From NCBI GenBank assembly GCA_035489435.1, contig DATHKG010000060.1: a stretch of DNA of 64,000 nt. The stretch is one strand, 5' to 3'. The notes under the pieces were generated by a model. That model worked only from the letters and a program-made list of their open reading frames with translations. It did no database searches and was not told the origin of the DNA. Below are positions 19,760 to 28,211 of the stretch, in pieces (position 1 is the stretch's first letter; each line of letters opens with the position of its first letter). The DNA comes from DATHKG01 sp035489435. GTDB lineage: Bacteria > Bacteroidota > Bacteroidia > Chitinophagales > Chitinophagaceae. The position numbers and the translations under genes are program-made.

Positions 19760-20087
19760 GGTATCGGTTTGTACAGTCTAGTTGCCAAACCGTGTACCGA
19801 TCATTTTTTTAGATTTAACTTATTAATAATCAGCCAAATACTTAAGAGCTAGAATCTGTAAAATTTCCGGTTTTGGGACAGTTTTTCCCAAACAGGTATA
19901 AATACTATCCGGATTCGTTTTTTAACGATGAGTGGACCGTAAATTTCCCCCTAAAGAAAAGTTATCTCATGAGCCCTGAACCAACAAGCCTGTTTGAGCC
20001 ATAAATTTTTGGGAGAGAGGCAGTGCCGATCCGAAAATGATTTATCTTCCTCGCTAATACAAAGCACAAAAACCAAACAGTTCTGAA
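19760..20087. other. Intergenic region between divergent genes
   Basis: A 328-bp AT-rich spacer between the secreted-protein gene (minus) and the M28 peptidase gene (plus). It must contain both promoters, but I could not identify a convincing promoter motif, RNA or reading frame. Confidence 0.6.
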
Positions 20088-21644
20088 ATGAGAAAAACTT
20101 TTATCACTGCATTAATTTGTATCGCTTTTTCGTGCGCTCACATATCCGCGCAAACTCCTGACTCGATTGTGGTACGAAATATCGTTGCGGAGGCAACGAC
20201 TAATTCACAGCTTGAAAACCTTGCTCACGAACTTATAGATGGTATCGGGCCGCGGCTTGTTGGAACACCCCAAATGAAACAAGCCAACGACTGGGCAATA
20301 GCTAAATACAAAACCTGGGGGATCACTGCCAAAAATGAACAATGGGGTGAATGGCGCGGATGGGAAAGAGGCGCAAGTCATATTGATATGATTTATCCCC
20401 GGGTTAAATCGCTCGAAGGGATGCAACTTGCCTGGAGTCCGTCCACCGGGGGAAAGGCAGTGACCGGGGAACTTATAATAATTCCAGACCTGGCAGATAG
20501 TGTTGCTTTCAATAAATGGACACCTTCTGTGAAAGGGAAATTCGTGATGATATCCATGAACCAGCCAACTGGTCGTCCCGACTATAACTGGGAAGAGTTT
20601 GGTACCAAAGAGTCTGTAGAAAAAATGAAAAAAAACCGTGCTGTTCAAACAGAAGCATGGCGGGCACGAATTGCCAAAACTGGTTACAATGCAAGAACAT
20701 TGCCTGCTGCGCTCGAAAAAGCAGGAGCCCTGGGTATAGTTATGTGTAACTGGTCTTCAGGTTTCGGGGTCAATAAAATCTTTGGGGCCTATACCACAAA
20801 AGTCCCGACGGTTGATATTTCCCTTGAAGACTATGGTCTTCTCTACCGTCTCACAGAATCAGGAGTAAAACCAAAAATTAGCGTAAGAGCCGATTCAAAA
20901 GAGCTTGGTATGGTTCCCACATTTAATACAATTGCGGAAATACGTGGCTCAGAAAAACCTGACGAATATGTAATGCTTTCAGCCCATTTCGATTCCTGGG
21001 ATGGTGGAACAGGGGCTACCGATAATGGTACCGGAACACTTACCATGATGGAAGCAATGCGCATATTAAAGAAGATATATCCGAATCCAAAAAGAACAAT
21101 ACTTGTGGGTCATTGGGGATCTGAGGAACAAGGCCTTAATGGTTCAAGGGCTTTTGTGGAGAATCATCCGGAAGTTGTTGACAAACTGCAGGTATTATTT
21201 AACCAGGATAATGGAACAGGTCGGGTTGTAAACTTATCGGGCCAGGGATTTATCAATTCATACGATTATCTGGGCAGATGGCTTGCTAAGGTTCCGGCTG
21301 ATATTCGCACGCAGATTGAAACTACTTTTCCCGGTGTACCCGGCGGCGGAGGTTCCGATTTCGCGTCTTTTGTTGCAGTTGGAGCACCTGCGTTTTCATT
21401 GAGTTCAACAAGCTGGTCATATGGCACTTATACATGGCATACAAACCGGGATACCTATGATAAGATTGTTTTCGACGATGTCAGAAATAATGCAATCCTC
21501 ACTGCAATACTCATATATATGGCCAGTGAAGATCCGGCTACCACTTCCCGCGACAAACGTGTGATGGGACTAAATCCAAGAACCGGTGAACCTATGGCCT
21601 GGCCAAAACAAACAAAAGCTACAAGAAAGGGTGGGGTTAATTAA
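20088..21644 (+). CDS. Exported M28-family zinc peptidase with inserted PA domain
   Basis: A 518-residue protein with a signal peptide ending near HISAQ. The zinc peptidase domain carries the M28 ligands: His300 and Asp302 (SAHFDSW), bridging Asp312 (TDNGTG), the catalytic Glu346/Glu347 pair (WGSEEQG), Asp374 (NQDNGTG) and His451 (TWHTNRDT). A protease-associated domain is inserted at about 105-270. M28 enzymes are aminopeptidases or carboxypeptidases; periplasmic action on peptides is likely. It converges on the M19 dipeptidase gene with 23 bp between stops, which suggests a shared role in peptide breakdown. Confidence 0.93.
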   Translation: MRKTFITALICIAFSCAHISAQTPDSIVVRNIVAEATTNSQLENLAHELIDGIGPRLVGTPQMKQANDWAIAKYKTWGITAKNEQWGEWRGWERGASHIDMIYPRVKSLEGMQLAWSPSTGGKAVTGELIIIPDLADSVAFNKWTPSVKGKFVMISMNQPTGRPDYNWEEFGTKESVEKMKKNRAVQTEAWRARIAKTGYNARTLPAALEKAGALGIVMCNWSSGFGVNKIFGAYTTKVPTVDISLEDYGLLYRLTESGVKPKISVRADSKELGMVPTFNTIAEIRGSEKPDEYVMLSAHFDSWDGGTGATDNGTGTLTMMEAMRILKKIYPNPKRTILVGHWGSEEQGLNGSRAFVENHPEVVDKLQVLFNQDNGTGRVVNLSGQGFINSYDYLGRWLAKVPADIRTQIETTFPGVPGGGGSDFASFVAVGAPAFSLSSTSWSYGTYTWHTNRDTYDKIVFDDVRNNAILTAILIYMASEDPATTSRDKRVMGLNPRTGEPMAWPKQTKATRKGGVN

Positions 21645-21667
21645 ACCTGGTGAATAGCCTGGACTAA

Positions 21668-22738
21668 TTAATCCTTCCATGCACGGTTCAAAAATATGAG
21701 CCAGTTTTTGTGCATGATTTTCTCAATGTCAACGTCATTAAATCCCCGCCTGCTTAACAGGTGGGGAATTTTTTGTAAGTCAGCTATAGTTTCAAGGTCA
21801 TATGGGCATTGCTCTTTTCCAAAGGCACCATCCAGATCAGTACCAATACCTATATGATTTGTATTTCCGGCAATACTACAAATATGTACCAGGTGATCAA
21901 TCAATTTTTCAAGATTGCATTCAGTAGCTTCAGGTGTTGAAATACCCCTTTGCCAATGAGGAACCATCATCCAGGCATCAAGCGCTCCCCCGATTACCGC
22001 ACCTTTTTGTATGAGGGCACGGATCATATCATCACTGAATTGCCTGTTATGATTAACCAGGTTGCGGCAATTATTGTGACTGGCCCAAACCGGACCACTA
22101 TAAATTTCGAGCGCGTCCCAGAAAGCGTCATCACATAAATGGGTCGCATCCAGTATCATTCCTAACTTATCCATTTCCAAGATCAACTTTTTCCCACTTT
22201 CGTTCAGATGACCGGTAGCATCTGTTCCATTCGCATACCGACCGGGGCCGTAGTGCGCGGGCCCTACAGCGCGAAGCCCATAGTTATGAGCTATATGCAA
22301 ATGATCGATCGTCACTAAAGAATCTGCACCCTCAAGACTGAGTATGTAACCAATTTTTTTTAATGAACGATGGTCAGTTTGCCAGTAATCAAGATGTGCA
22401 TTCAGGTCATGGAGGTTTGAGATCATCTGCATTTCACCTTTTGCTTCCATCGCTTTATACCAGGCAAGCTGGCCTTGAGTCTGAGCCCAGGCCTGCTCCG
22501 GTGAATGCCAGCCGGGCAATGGATTTCCGGGTGATACATATCTCGCGATCTGTGTTGCAACCACTATACCAATATTTCCTTCTCTTAATGCCTGTAAAGA
22601 CACGGTACCTTTTCCCCGGTCAGGTTTATCAGTCATTCCTGATTCGCTTTTCCTGATTTCGTCTACGCTCCACCGCAGATCCCTGTTCAATTCCATGGCA
22701 TTCATACTGAGGTCAAGGTGGGCATCTATAATAAACAT
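21668..22738 (-). CDS. Membrane dipeptidase, M19 family
   Basis: A 356-residue dinuclear zinc dipeptidase (renal dipeptidase-like TIM barrel). Metal ligands are visible: His7 and Asp9 (DAHLDLS), Glu136 (SLEGADSL), His200 (DATHLCDD) and His221 (WASHNNCR), with the barrel-end Asp in IGTDLDGAFG. No signal peptide is present, so it is probably cytoplasmic. M19 enzymes cleave L-D or L-L dipeptides, and bacterial members are often encoded with D-amino-acid catabolism genes. The RidA gene lies 90 bp upstream on the same strand, consistent with a dipeptide-to-imine degradation route. Confidence 0.93.
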   Translation of the reverse strand: MFIIDAHLDLSMNAMELNRDLRWSVDEIRKSESGMTDKPDRGKGTVSLQALREGNIGIVVATQIARYVSPGNPLPGWHSPEQAWAQTQGQLAWYKAMEAKGEMQMISNLHDLNAHLDYWQTDHRSLKKIGYILSLEGADSLVTIDHLHIAHNYGLRAVGPAHYGPGRYANGTDATGHLNESGKKLILEMDKLGMILDATHLCDDAFWDALEIYSGPVWASHNNCRNLVNHNRQFSDDMIRALIQKGAVIGGALDAWMMVPHWQRGISTPEATECNLEKLIDHLVHICSIAGNTNHIGIGTDLDGAFGKEQCPYDLETIADLQKIPHLLSRRGFNDVDIEKIMHKNWLIFLNRAWKD

Positions 22739-22828
22739 GATTGTGTTATGTTTCTGAAAATTGTTTGTGTTAATGTGCCTGGTTGATTGAATAGTTGACT
22801 TTTGATTGAATAGTTGGCTTTATGAATT

Positions 22829-23305
22829 TTAATTAAGTTCAAACATTGCTTCAATTTCAACCGGAATATTATCAGGTAATGAGCCAAAGCCTACAGCACT
22901 TCTCACCCCAACCCCGTTTTCGTCTCCCCAGATTGCAGCAAACAATTCACTGCATCCATTTATGATATAAGGATGCGCAAGAAAATCGCTGGTACAATTT
23001 ACCATCCCGAGCACTTTTATAACCCGTTTAATTTTATCCAGGCTGCCAAGGTTTGTCTTTATAGTGGATAACATTGCCAGGCCTACCTGCCTTGCGGCCA
23101 GCTTTCCCTGGTCCTTATCCAGATCCTGACCGATACGTCCAATTATCAGGCTTTTGTTTTTTTGTACCGGTCCATGCCCGCTGAGATAAAGATATTTACC
23201 GTCGATGAGATAAGGTTTATAAACTCCAAGCGGTGTTGGTGCGGGAGGTAATTCGAGTCCAAGTTGTTCAAGCCGGCTATCTGCTGTTTTAGTTTCCATT
23301 GTCAT
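22829..23305 (-). CDS. RidA/YjgF-family protein
   Basis: A 158-residue member of the RidA superfamily. The C-terminal block GVRSAVGFGSLPDNIPVEIE contains the conserved Arg that binds the substrate carboxylate in imine deaminases, and SGHGPVQ sits at the usual N-terminal position. It is about 30 residues longer than E. coli RidA, matching the YjgF-like subgroup found with amidohydrolases. RidA hydrolyses reactive enamine/imine intermediates made by PLP or flavin enzymes. Upstream of the dipeptidase, and first in the probable two-gene transcript. Confidence 0.92.
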   Translation of the reverse strand: MTMETKTADSRLEQLGLELPPAPTPLGVYKPYLIDGKYLYLSGHGPVQKNKSLIIGRIGQDLDKDQGKLAARQVGLAMLSTIKTNLGSLDKIKRVIKVLGMVNCTSDFLAHPYIINGCSELFAAIWGDENGVGVRSAVGFGSLPDNIPVEIEAMFELN

Positions 23306-23540
23306 TAATTCAGTTTATTAGTTAGTATTGACGAGGTTGTGAATAATTGTTAGTTCCTGCTTCAAAGATGAGTAAAATTTATTCTAAAAATCGCCGGCAG
23401 TATTTTTCTATGGGTCCTTGTTTTTTTTTATATATGTGTGAATAATTGAATAAATTGTCAGTGATTCCCCGCATGAGAATCGCGACCATAACACGGCCGC
23501 CGGTGGCTTTGACAACGATTGCTAGATTGCCCATTAAACT

Positions 23541-24326
23541 ATGCCAAGTAACTCAGTTTCCAAGGCTGAAGCCCCAATCGCGCTTCAGAAAAAAGAACGA
23601 AAACAACTTATAATCAGGCAAGTGGGAATTCACACCCGCCTGATGTTTGCAGATCTTGTGAAACTAATTGATGTTTCGGAAGATACTATCCGCCGTGACA
23701 TAAACGAACTGGCAGATGAAGGACTGGTTATTCGTATCAAAGGAGGGGTAATGACTGCGGCATATCACGTGGGCCAGCAAGCGAAAACTTATGCCCAGGC
23801 AGATAAAATCATCATTGCAGATAAGGCCGTTGCATTGCTCAGAGACGAGATGATTGTGCTTACCGGTGGTGGTACTTCCGTGAGGGAATTTATTAAACGA
23901 ATACCCGATACCTTCCGTGCCACCTTCATCACTGTTAACCCCCTTACTGCTGTGAGCCTGTTAGATAAACCACATATCAAAACGATAATGATCGGCGGTT
24001 GCGTTTCTACATACAGTCAAATGGTGGTAAGCGGGGATGTATATGCATCATTGGCTGGTATCAGGGCGGATCTTTGTATACTTGGGATCAACGCAATTGA
24101 TATAAAAAACGGGCTTACGGATTCTGATTGGGAAACGGTACATGTAAAAAAGGCCATGTTAAAGGCCGCAGAGAATATTGCTGTACTTACAATTTCTGAG
24201 AAACTCAATTCGTCAATGCAAATGAAGATTGCTGACCTGGATGAAATAGATTACCTGATTACGGAACTTCCTCCTGACAACAATTTATTACACGATTATC
24301 ATTCGAAGAAGTTTACAATTCTATAG
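23541..24326 (+). CDS. DeoR/GlpR-family transcriptional regulator
   Basis: A 261-residue repressor-type protein. Residues about 18-75 form the DeoR winged helix-turn-helix (QLIIRQVG, then VSEDTIRRDINELADEGLVIRIKGG), and residues about 85-250 the sugar-phosphate sensor (LTGGGTSVREFIKRIP; LGINAIDIKNGLTDSDWE). DeoR regulators sense phosphorylated sugars and often control amino-sugar operons (AgaR, for example), so the nag genes 5 kb away or the adjacent ridA-dipeptidase genes are candidate targets. It is divergent from ridA across 235 bp, where its operator may lie. Confidence 0.92.
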   Translation: MPSNSVSKAEAPIALQKKERKQLIIRQVGIHTRLMFADLVKLIDVSEDTIRRDINELADEGLVIRIKGGVMTAAYHVGQQAKTYAQADKIIIADKAVALLRDEMIVLTGGGTSVREFIKRIPDTFRATFITVNPLTAVSLLDKPHIKTIMIGGCVSTYSQMVVSGDVYASLAGIRADLCILGINAIDIKNGLTDSDWETVHVKKAMLKAAENIAVLTISEKLNSSMQMKIADLDEIDYLITELPPDNNLLHDYHSKKFTIL

Positions 24327-24340
24327 AACAATTGAGATCT

Positions 24341-24679
24341 TCAACCGTTTTTTTTTCTTGGAAGTTTTGCGACCACCTGCTCGTAAGAGTGTTTTATCCA
24401 TTCCCTTATCATAGAATCAGCTATTGTGTGATCCATAAGAACTGTGTTCCAATGTTTTTTATTCATATGATACCCTGGTTGTACTGCCGGGTATCTTTCC
24501 CTTAGTTCTGTTACGAGTTCCGGATCACATTTAAGATTTATGCTATCGAAGTTTTCAATGCCTGCAAGTGCAAATATTTTTCCACCCACTTTGAAAACGA
24601 TGGTATCTGGCCCAAAAGGAAATTCTTCAGTTGTACCTGCCAGTGATAAACAGTAATTACGGAATGATTCTATGTCCAT
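24341..24679 (-). CDS. MmcQ/YjbR family protein
   Basis: A 112-residue protein of the CyaY-like/YjbR fold. Typical family segments are TEEFPFGPDTIVFKVGGKIF and a C-terminal HWNTV block followed by an amphipathic helix. Members are annotated as DNA-binding on structural grounds but have no established function. It converges on the DeoR-type gene with 14 bp between stops. The lysine-rich end (PRKKNG) is typical. Confidence 0.92.
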   Translation of the reverse strand: MDIESFRNYCLSLAGTTEEFPFGPDTIVFKVGGKIFALAGIENFDSINLKCDPELVTELRERYPAVQPGYHMNKKHWNTVLMDHTIADSMIREWIKHSYEQVVAKLPRKKNG

Positions 24680-24797
24680 GAAATGTCAATCTTATTAATT
24701 TATTTTTTGGCCAATGCGCTTTGGGTTGGTTCACAATTAACTTGAATTCCAAAGTTAAATATCATTGGTCGATCTCAAACCTTATCGGGCAGTAATC

Positions 24798-24854
24798 ACC
24801 AGCTACCTTCGCAAGGTTCATTAAATTTTCAATTTTCGAAGCGGCTGGTTTTTT
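24798..24854 (+). terminator. Terminator-like hairpin with no obvious gene upstream
   Basis: The outer stem ACCAGC (24798) pairs with GCTGGT (24844) and the inner stem CTTCG with CGAAG. A run of six T follows at 849-854. No plus-strand coding gene ends near it: the DeoR-type gene stops 470 bp upstream and the nearest gene is on the other strand. It may end a short RNA in the 24680-24854 interval. Confidence 0.45.
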
Positions 24855-25020
24855 GCAGCTGGCAGTTACTTACTTTAGTATAATTATTTTAATAATGTGT
24901 TCTATTGTTGAAAAACAAAAGATTATAAGATATGCACCCTTTAAAGAACTTATCCACTTTTGTCAGAATTAATATTGCAGGTTCCGATTATTCATTTACT
25001 TGCGGCTTCAATCATTTTAT

Positions 25021-25206
25021 ATGATCGCCAATTCAACAAAACCAACGCTGACTGATTACCTGGAATTATACCAGTATTTAAGTGTTTTAACTGAAGAGCA
25101 AATTACCAAGCTAAGAAGAATAGCTGTAGGCATACTTCCGCTAACAGCTTTCACTTCTGATGAACTACTGCAGCTGGCGAATAAACTGCAAGCGCAACTT
25201 TCCTGA
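25021..25206 (+). CDS. Small hypothetical protein
   Basis: A predicted 61-residue soluble protein from the ATG at 25021; an in-frame TTG at 25000 is less likely. The sequence is mainly helical and amphipathic (TLTDYLELYQYLSVLTEEQI; FTSDELLQLANKLQAQL), a real-looking composition unlike shadow frames. I recognise no family. The position between a terminator-like hairpin and a gene-poor decayed stretch leaves its role open. Confidence 0.5.
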   Translation: MIANSTKPTLTDYLELYQYLSVLTEEQITKLRRIAVGILPLTAFTSDELLQLANKLQAQLS

Positions 25207-25482
25207 TACTTGCATTTCCAGAACGCATTCCCCTAAGCCGCATTTTTGTCCTGATTGAATCCGCACGAAAAAGTTTAATCTTTTTTGCATGCATTTTAAT
25301 CGGTATAGCATAGAATGTCATGAAGTATTTTTCATGACCAATAATTTATGCGTGTTAATTTTTTCTTTCCGATTGATTTTCTATTTTCTGATTGATCCCA
25401 TCAGTCATTATTTCTGCGTAAGTAGAATCAGAAGTATAATCGGAATTTCCTTTTTTTTGAGTCAGCACCTTCATTGAAAGAT

Positions 25483-25641
25483 CTGCAATCACGTTTTTTG
25501 CAGACAAATCCTGAATATCTCAAGTCAGGAATACATGTTATGGTTTCTCAAAACCAGGAAGGAGAATTGATAGTTGGCGATGGTCTTGGAGGAGCGGGAA
25601 TGACTTTAAGCTTTGGTTTATGCGATCAGATTGTTAGCTGA
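25483..25641 (+). pseudogene. Remnant of a FAD-dependent amino-acid oxidoreductase (DAO superfamily)
   Basis: The frame starting at 25483 and ending at TGA 25639-25641 encodes SGIHVMVSQNQEGELIVGD directly joined to GLGGAGMTLSFGLCDQIVS. In intact enzymes of the DAO superfamily (TIGR03364-like) the first segment lies mid-protein and the second is the FAD-binding C terminus, separated by roughly 90-100 residues. Thus this is the 3' part of a decayed gene with an internal deletion and no start. Assignment is from remembered family motifs. A flavin amino-acid oxidase would have fitted next to RidA and the dipeptidase. Confidence 0.7.
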
Positions 25642-25690
25642 AGAACGGCATTAGCTCAAGGAAACAGATTGTTGTACACCGTGTTAAAAT

Positions 25691-25902
25691 AAAAAGCCGC
25701 CTGTAGAAACAGGCAGCCAAATAAATTTAAGTCACATGAGAATGCAAATCTAACACTCCCATATAACCTGTATATTAAGTTACCTGCTTCCAACCCTGGG
25801 TTTTGCTAATAAAAAAAGGCATCCCGTAGAAACAGAACGCCGTTTAACGATTGCTTGCCATAAAATGTGAAATTACTATCCTAATATGACCTGCATATTA
25901 AG
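25691..25902. repeat. Two diverged tandem copies of a ~90-bp non-coding unit with terminator-like hairpins
   Basis: Unit 1 (25691-25779) and unit 2 (25811-25902) share an A-rich start, a hairpin around GTAGAAACAG, and the end CCTGTATATTAAG or CCTGCATATTAAG at the same offset (71 and 72 bases). Read on the minus strand each hairpin is followed by a T run (stem GCTGCCTG/CAGGCGGC in unit 1, GGCGTTCTG/CGGGATGCC in unit 2, with G-U pairs). They could be duplicated small RNAs on the minus strand or duplicated terminators. Confidence 0.6.
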
Positions 25903-25955
25903 CTTAGGATTAAAAAAAAGGTGAAAACTTAACATTAGGTATATTATCTTATCGT

Positions 25956-25963
25956 TAAGTTTG
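25956..25963 (+). promoter_or_regulatory. Possible Bacteroidota -7 element (TAnnTTTG)
   Basis: TAAGTTTG matches the Bacteroidota -7 consensus TAnnTTTG and lies 22 bp before the ATG of the small lysine-rich protein gene. No TTTG -33 box is present at the expected spacing, so this is a weak call. Confidence 0.35.
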
Positions 25964-25985
25964 TAAGCAATCAATACAAGAATTT

Positions 25986-26207
25986 ATGTCAGAATTAAAG
26001 AAAAAAACAAAAAAACAGATATTACGTCAACACATTGCAACTACAATTGCAAAAAACCTGATGGATCTAAGGGAAACTCTTGGCGAAAAAAAATTTAACC
26101 GGAAAGTGAAAAAAGCCACCAGGGTTTTAACAGCCGGTTTGCCAAAACAGAAAAAGAGTGATAAGAAGAAGGAGGTCCTTGAACTTCCTTTAGTTACTGC
26201 GAACTAG
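25986..26207 (+). CDS. Small lysine-rich basic protein
   Basis: A 73-residue protein with lysine-rich ends (SELKKKTKKQILRQH; LPKQKKSDKKKEV) around an amphipathic helix that reads IAKNLMDLRETLGEKKF. It is strongly basic and could bind nucleic acid, like small histone-like proteins, but I recognise no named family. The gene is preceded by a TAnnTTTG-like element and followed 38 bp later by a strong terminator, so it looks like a discrete expressed unit. Confidence 0.7.
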   Translation: MSELKKKTKKQILRQHIATTIAKNLMDLRETLGEKKFNRKVKKATRVLTAGLPKQKKSDKKKEVLELPLVTAN

Positions 26208-26245
26208 ATATTAGTATTCCCTCCGTACATAGTCATATTGTTATC

Positions 26246-26280
26246 AGCTTCCATTGCATTGCTCTGGAAGCTTTTTATTT
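26246..26280 (+). terminator. Rho-independent terminator after the lysine-rich protein gene
   Basis: An 8-bp perfect stem, AGCTTCCA pairing with TGGAAGCT, an 11-base loop and TTTTATTT after the stem. It ends the monocistronic 25986-26207 gene. Confidence 0.85.
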
Positions 26281-26538
26281 ACTATAATCCCCGTTATTTA
26301 TCCTAATCTCCGTTACGAACCAGTTATTTATTCCAGTCTCTGTTAAACTCCTGGTTACTCAAATCCCTGCTTTTTAATAAATCAATTATGCCATCCGGAT
26401 GTTAGCATGAACATGTATCCATACCGTTACCGATTTGTTATTAAATAATGATCAGTTCGATATCAAATCATTAAGTCGTATTAATGTTTCTTGATGTAGC
26501 GTTGTTGAAATTACTTTTGCGGCATCAACTTTTAATTA
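26281..26538. other. AT-rich leader before the YdcF-like gene
   Basis: Together with the terminator this completes a 331-bp gap. It holds degenerate GTTATTTAT/CCGTTA-type iterations around 26290-26360 but no gene or clear promoter that I can support. Confidence 0.5.
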
Positions 26539-27966
26539 ATGCGCACGAATTTCGTTTTACAGCAATACTTACTTCTCAGTGTTCTTTTGTTCAATAATTC
26601 TTTTGTTAAATCCCAGTCAACACCAGTCGCCGGTGAACATCTAGTTGCCGAAACAGGCTCTTTATCAAAAGGCTCTTTATCAACAGGCCTAGATAATGCC
26701 GGGAATCTTCACCCCAACAAAACATTAGCTATCGGTCCAGACTTGCCAGTCAGGCCAGTTAAGGAATACAAGCTGCATACTTATGGCGGTTTTGTGCAAT
26801 CAAAAAATTATTATTTGCTTACCCTTTTTTCTGAGAGGGCCGATTTGATTTCAATATTGTCGACAGATACCGAATTGAAACAAATTACAAAAAATAAAAA
26901 AGAGTCTTTATTCGCTGCTATTAAAACATGTGGAAGAAATAAAGCTTGTCTTGTTTCTACACTTCAGTTTAGCAACGCTGAGATTGAGCAGGTGAGTAAG
27001 CGACTGTCTTTATTATGTAGCCCTGGTAGTCCATTGGCTTCATTGGTTAAAACAGATTTGATTCCTTCCGGCACATATATCTTGTATCAGCAGCTGAAAC
27101 CCGAAGAAATGCTTGTTAAAGCCTGGGAACAGGATGCGCGCGGGATCAATTTTGCTATCGGAGTTTATGCGGGCGGTCTAAAGCCAAACTACCCAAATAT
27201 TGATTCGATTAGCCTGCACGTAGCAGATCAAAAAGACACCTCAATGGTTACAGCCGGTCATGCAGGCCTTATCTACAATACTGCATGGATGAGCAATGAA
27301 AAGCATTCTGATCGTACCCTTTTTTATACTTTGCCGCTCGAGTTCGCTTTAAGGTTTATTGAAATGAATGAGAGGGCCCTCGCAGCTGATTTTGAGCCAA
27401 TGCAGGTTGGAGAGAACCGGGCAGCCTTTGAAACCATAGCTAAAACTAACTGGCAGAAATTTCCTTATTCGGTGATTCTCGTACCAGGCGCCGGGCCCGG
27501 AGATCCAGGTGTAGCCTTAAGTGCCGAAGCAATTGTGAGATGCCAGTTGGCCGCAATCGAATATAAAAAAGGACTTGCACCTTATATCATTCCTTCAGGC
27601 GGCAAAGTTCATCCTTATAAGACTAAGTTCAACGAGGCAATTGAAATGAAGCAATACCTTATACATGAACTTGGCATTCCTGAATCGGCTATCATAATTG
27701 ATCCCCATGCGCGCCATACCACAACAAATATGCGAAACGCAGCGAGGCTGATGTTCCGATATGGTATCCCCTTTGAAAAAGTTGCATTAACCTGTACTAC
27801 CCGTGGTCAAAGCTTTAGCATTGGAACGACATTGGCGGCCCGTTGTCAAAAAGAATTGGATCATGTACCATTTAAGGTAGGAAAAAGATTAAACGAAACA
27901 CTTCTTGAATTTTATCCATTGATTGAAGCCTTGCATATTGATCCAAATGAGCCGATGGACCCTTAA
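26539..27966 (+). CDS. Exported YdcF-like (DUF218) domain protein
   Basis: A 475-residue protein with a signal peptide (FVLQQYLLLSVLLFNNSFVKS, cut near residue 25). Residues 90-290 are a helical N-terminal region without a recognised family. Residues about 310-460 are a DUF218/YdcF Rossmann-like domain: VILVPGAGPG, YIIPSGGKVHP, ELGIPESAIIIDPHARHT and the catalytic-looking Thr/Asn in TTTNMRNAARLM. DUF218 proteins include SanA and ElyC, which affect envelope polysaccharide assembly; their chemistry is unresolved. It stands alone, flanked by noncoding DNA. Confidence 0.85.
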   Translation: MRTNFVLQQYLLLSVLLFNNSFVKSQSTPVAGEHLVAETGSLSKGSLSTGLDNAGNLHPNKTLAIGPDLPVRPVKEYKLHTYGGFVQSKNYYLLTLFSERADLISILSTDTELKQITKNKKESLFAAIKTCGRNKACLVSTLQFSNAEIEQVSKRLSLLCSPGSPLASLVKTDLIPSGTYILYQQLKPEEMLVKAWEQDARGINFAIGVYAGGLKPNYPNIDSISLHVADQKDTSMVTAGHAGLIYNTAWMSNEKHSDRTLFYTLPLEFALRFIEMNERALAADFEPMQVGENRAAFETIAKTNWQKFPYSVILVPGAGPGDPGVALSAEAIVRCQLAAIEYKKGLAPYIIPSGGKVHPYKTKFNEAIEMKQYLIHELGIPESAIIIDPHARHTTTNMRNAARLMFRYGIPFEKVALTCTTRGQSFSIGTTLAARCQKELDHVPFKVGKRLNETLLEFYPLIEALHIDPNEPMDP

Positions 27967-28211
27967 GCTTATGCATACCCACTATCCCTGTTACTAACTC
28001 CATTGCCTGTCAGATGATTGTTGTCGGATTTTCAGTATCAGGTCATACCTGAAAATTATTGCTTGCCCCATTACCAGACGGTAGTATTGTCATCTTAGTC
28101 TGTGTCACCTCGTTTATTGACTGTAATTATAGCAGAAAATAATAGTGAGGTATGCATGGAAATGAAAGCTGTATAAGAGATTATTCAATACAAATTGCTA
28201 AAAAAAGTTTA

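Larger units (their letters stand above)
25207..25985. other. Gene-poor 779-bp region
   Basis: No intact gene is supported. It contains the remnant of a FAD-dependent oxidoreductase (25483-25641), two diverged copies of a hairpin-bearing unit (25691-25902) and a possible promoter element for the small lysine-rich protein. A 62-codon frame at 25289-25477 is very Phe/Ile rich and looks like chance. Confidence 0.65.

Noticed and set aside
25289..25477. 62-codon frame
   Set aside because: Low complexity, Phe/Ile rich, no family, overlaps the decayed region; looks like chance in AT-rich DNA.
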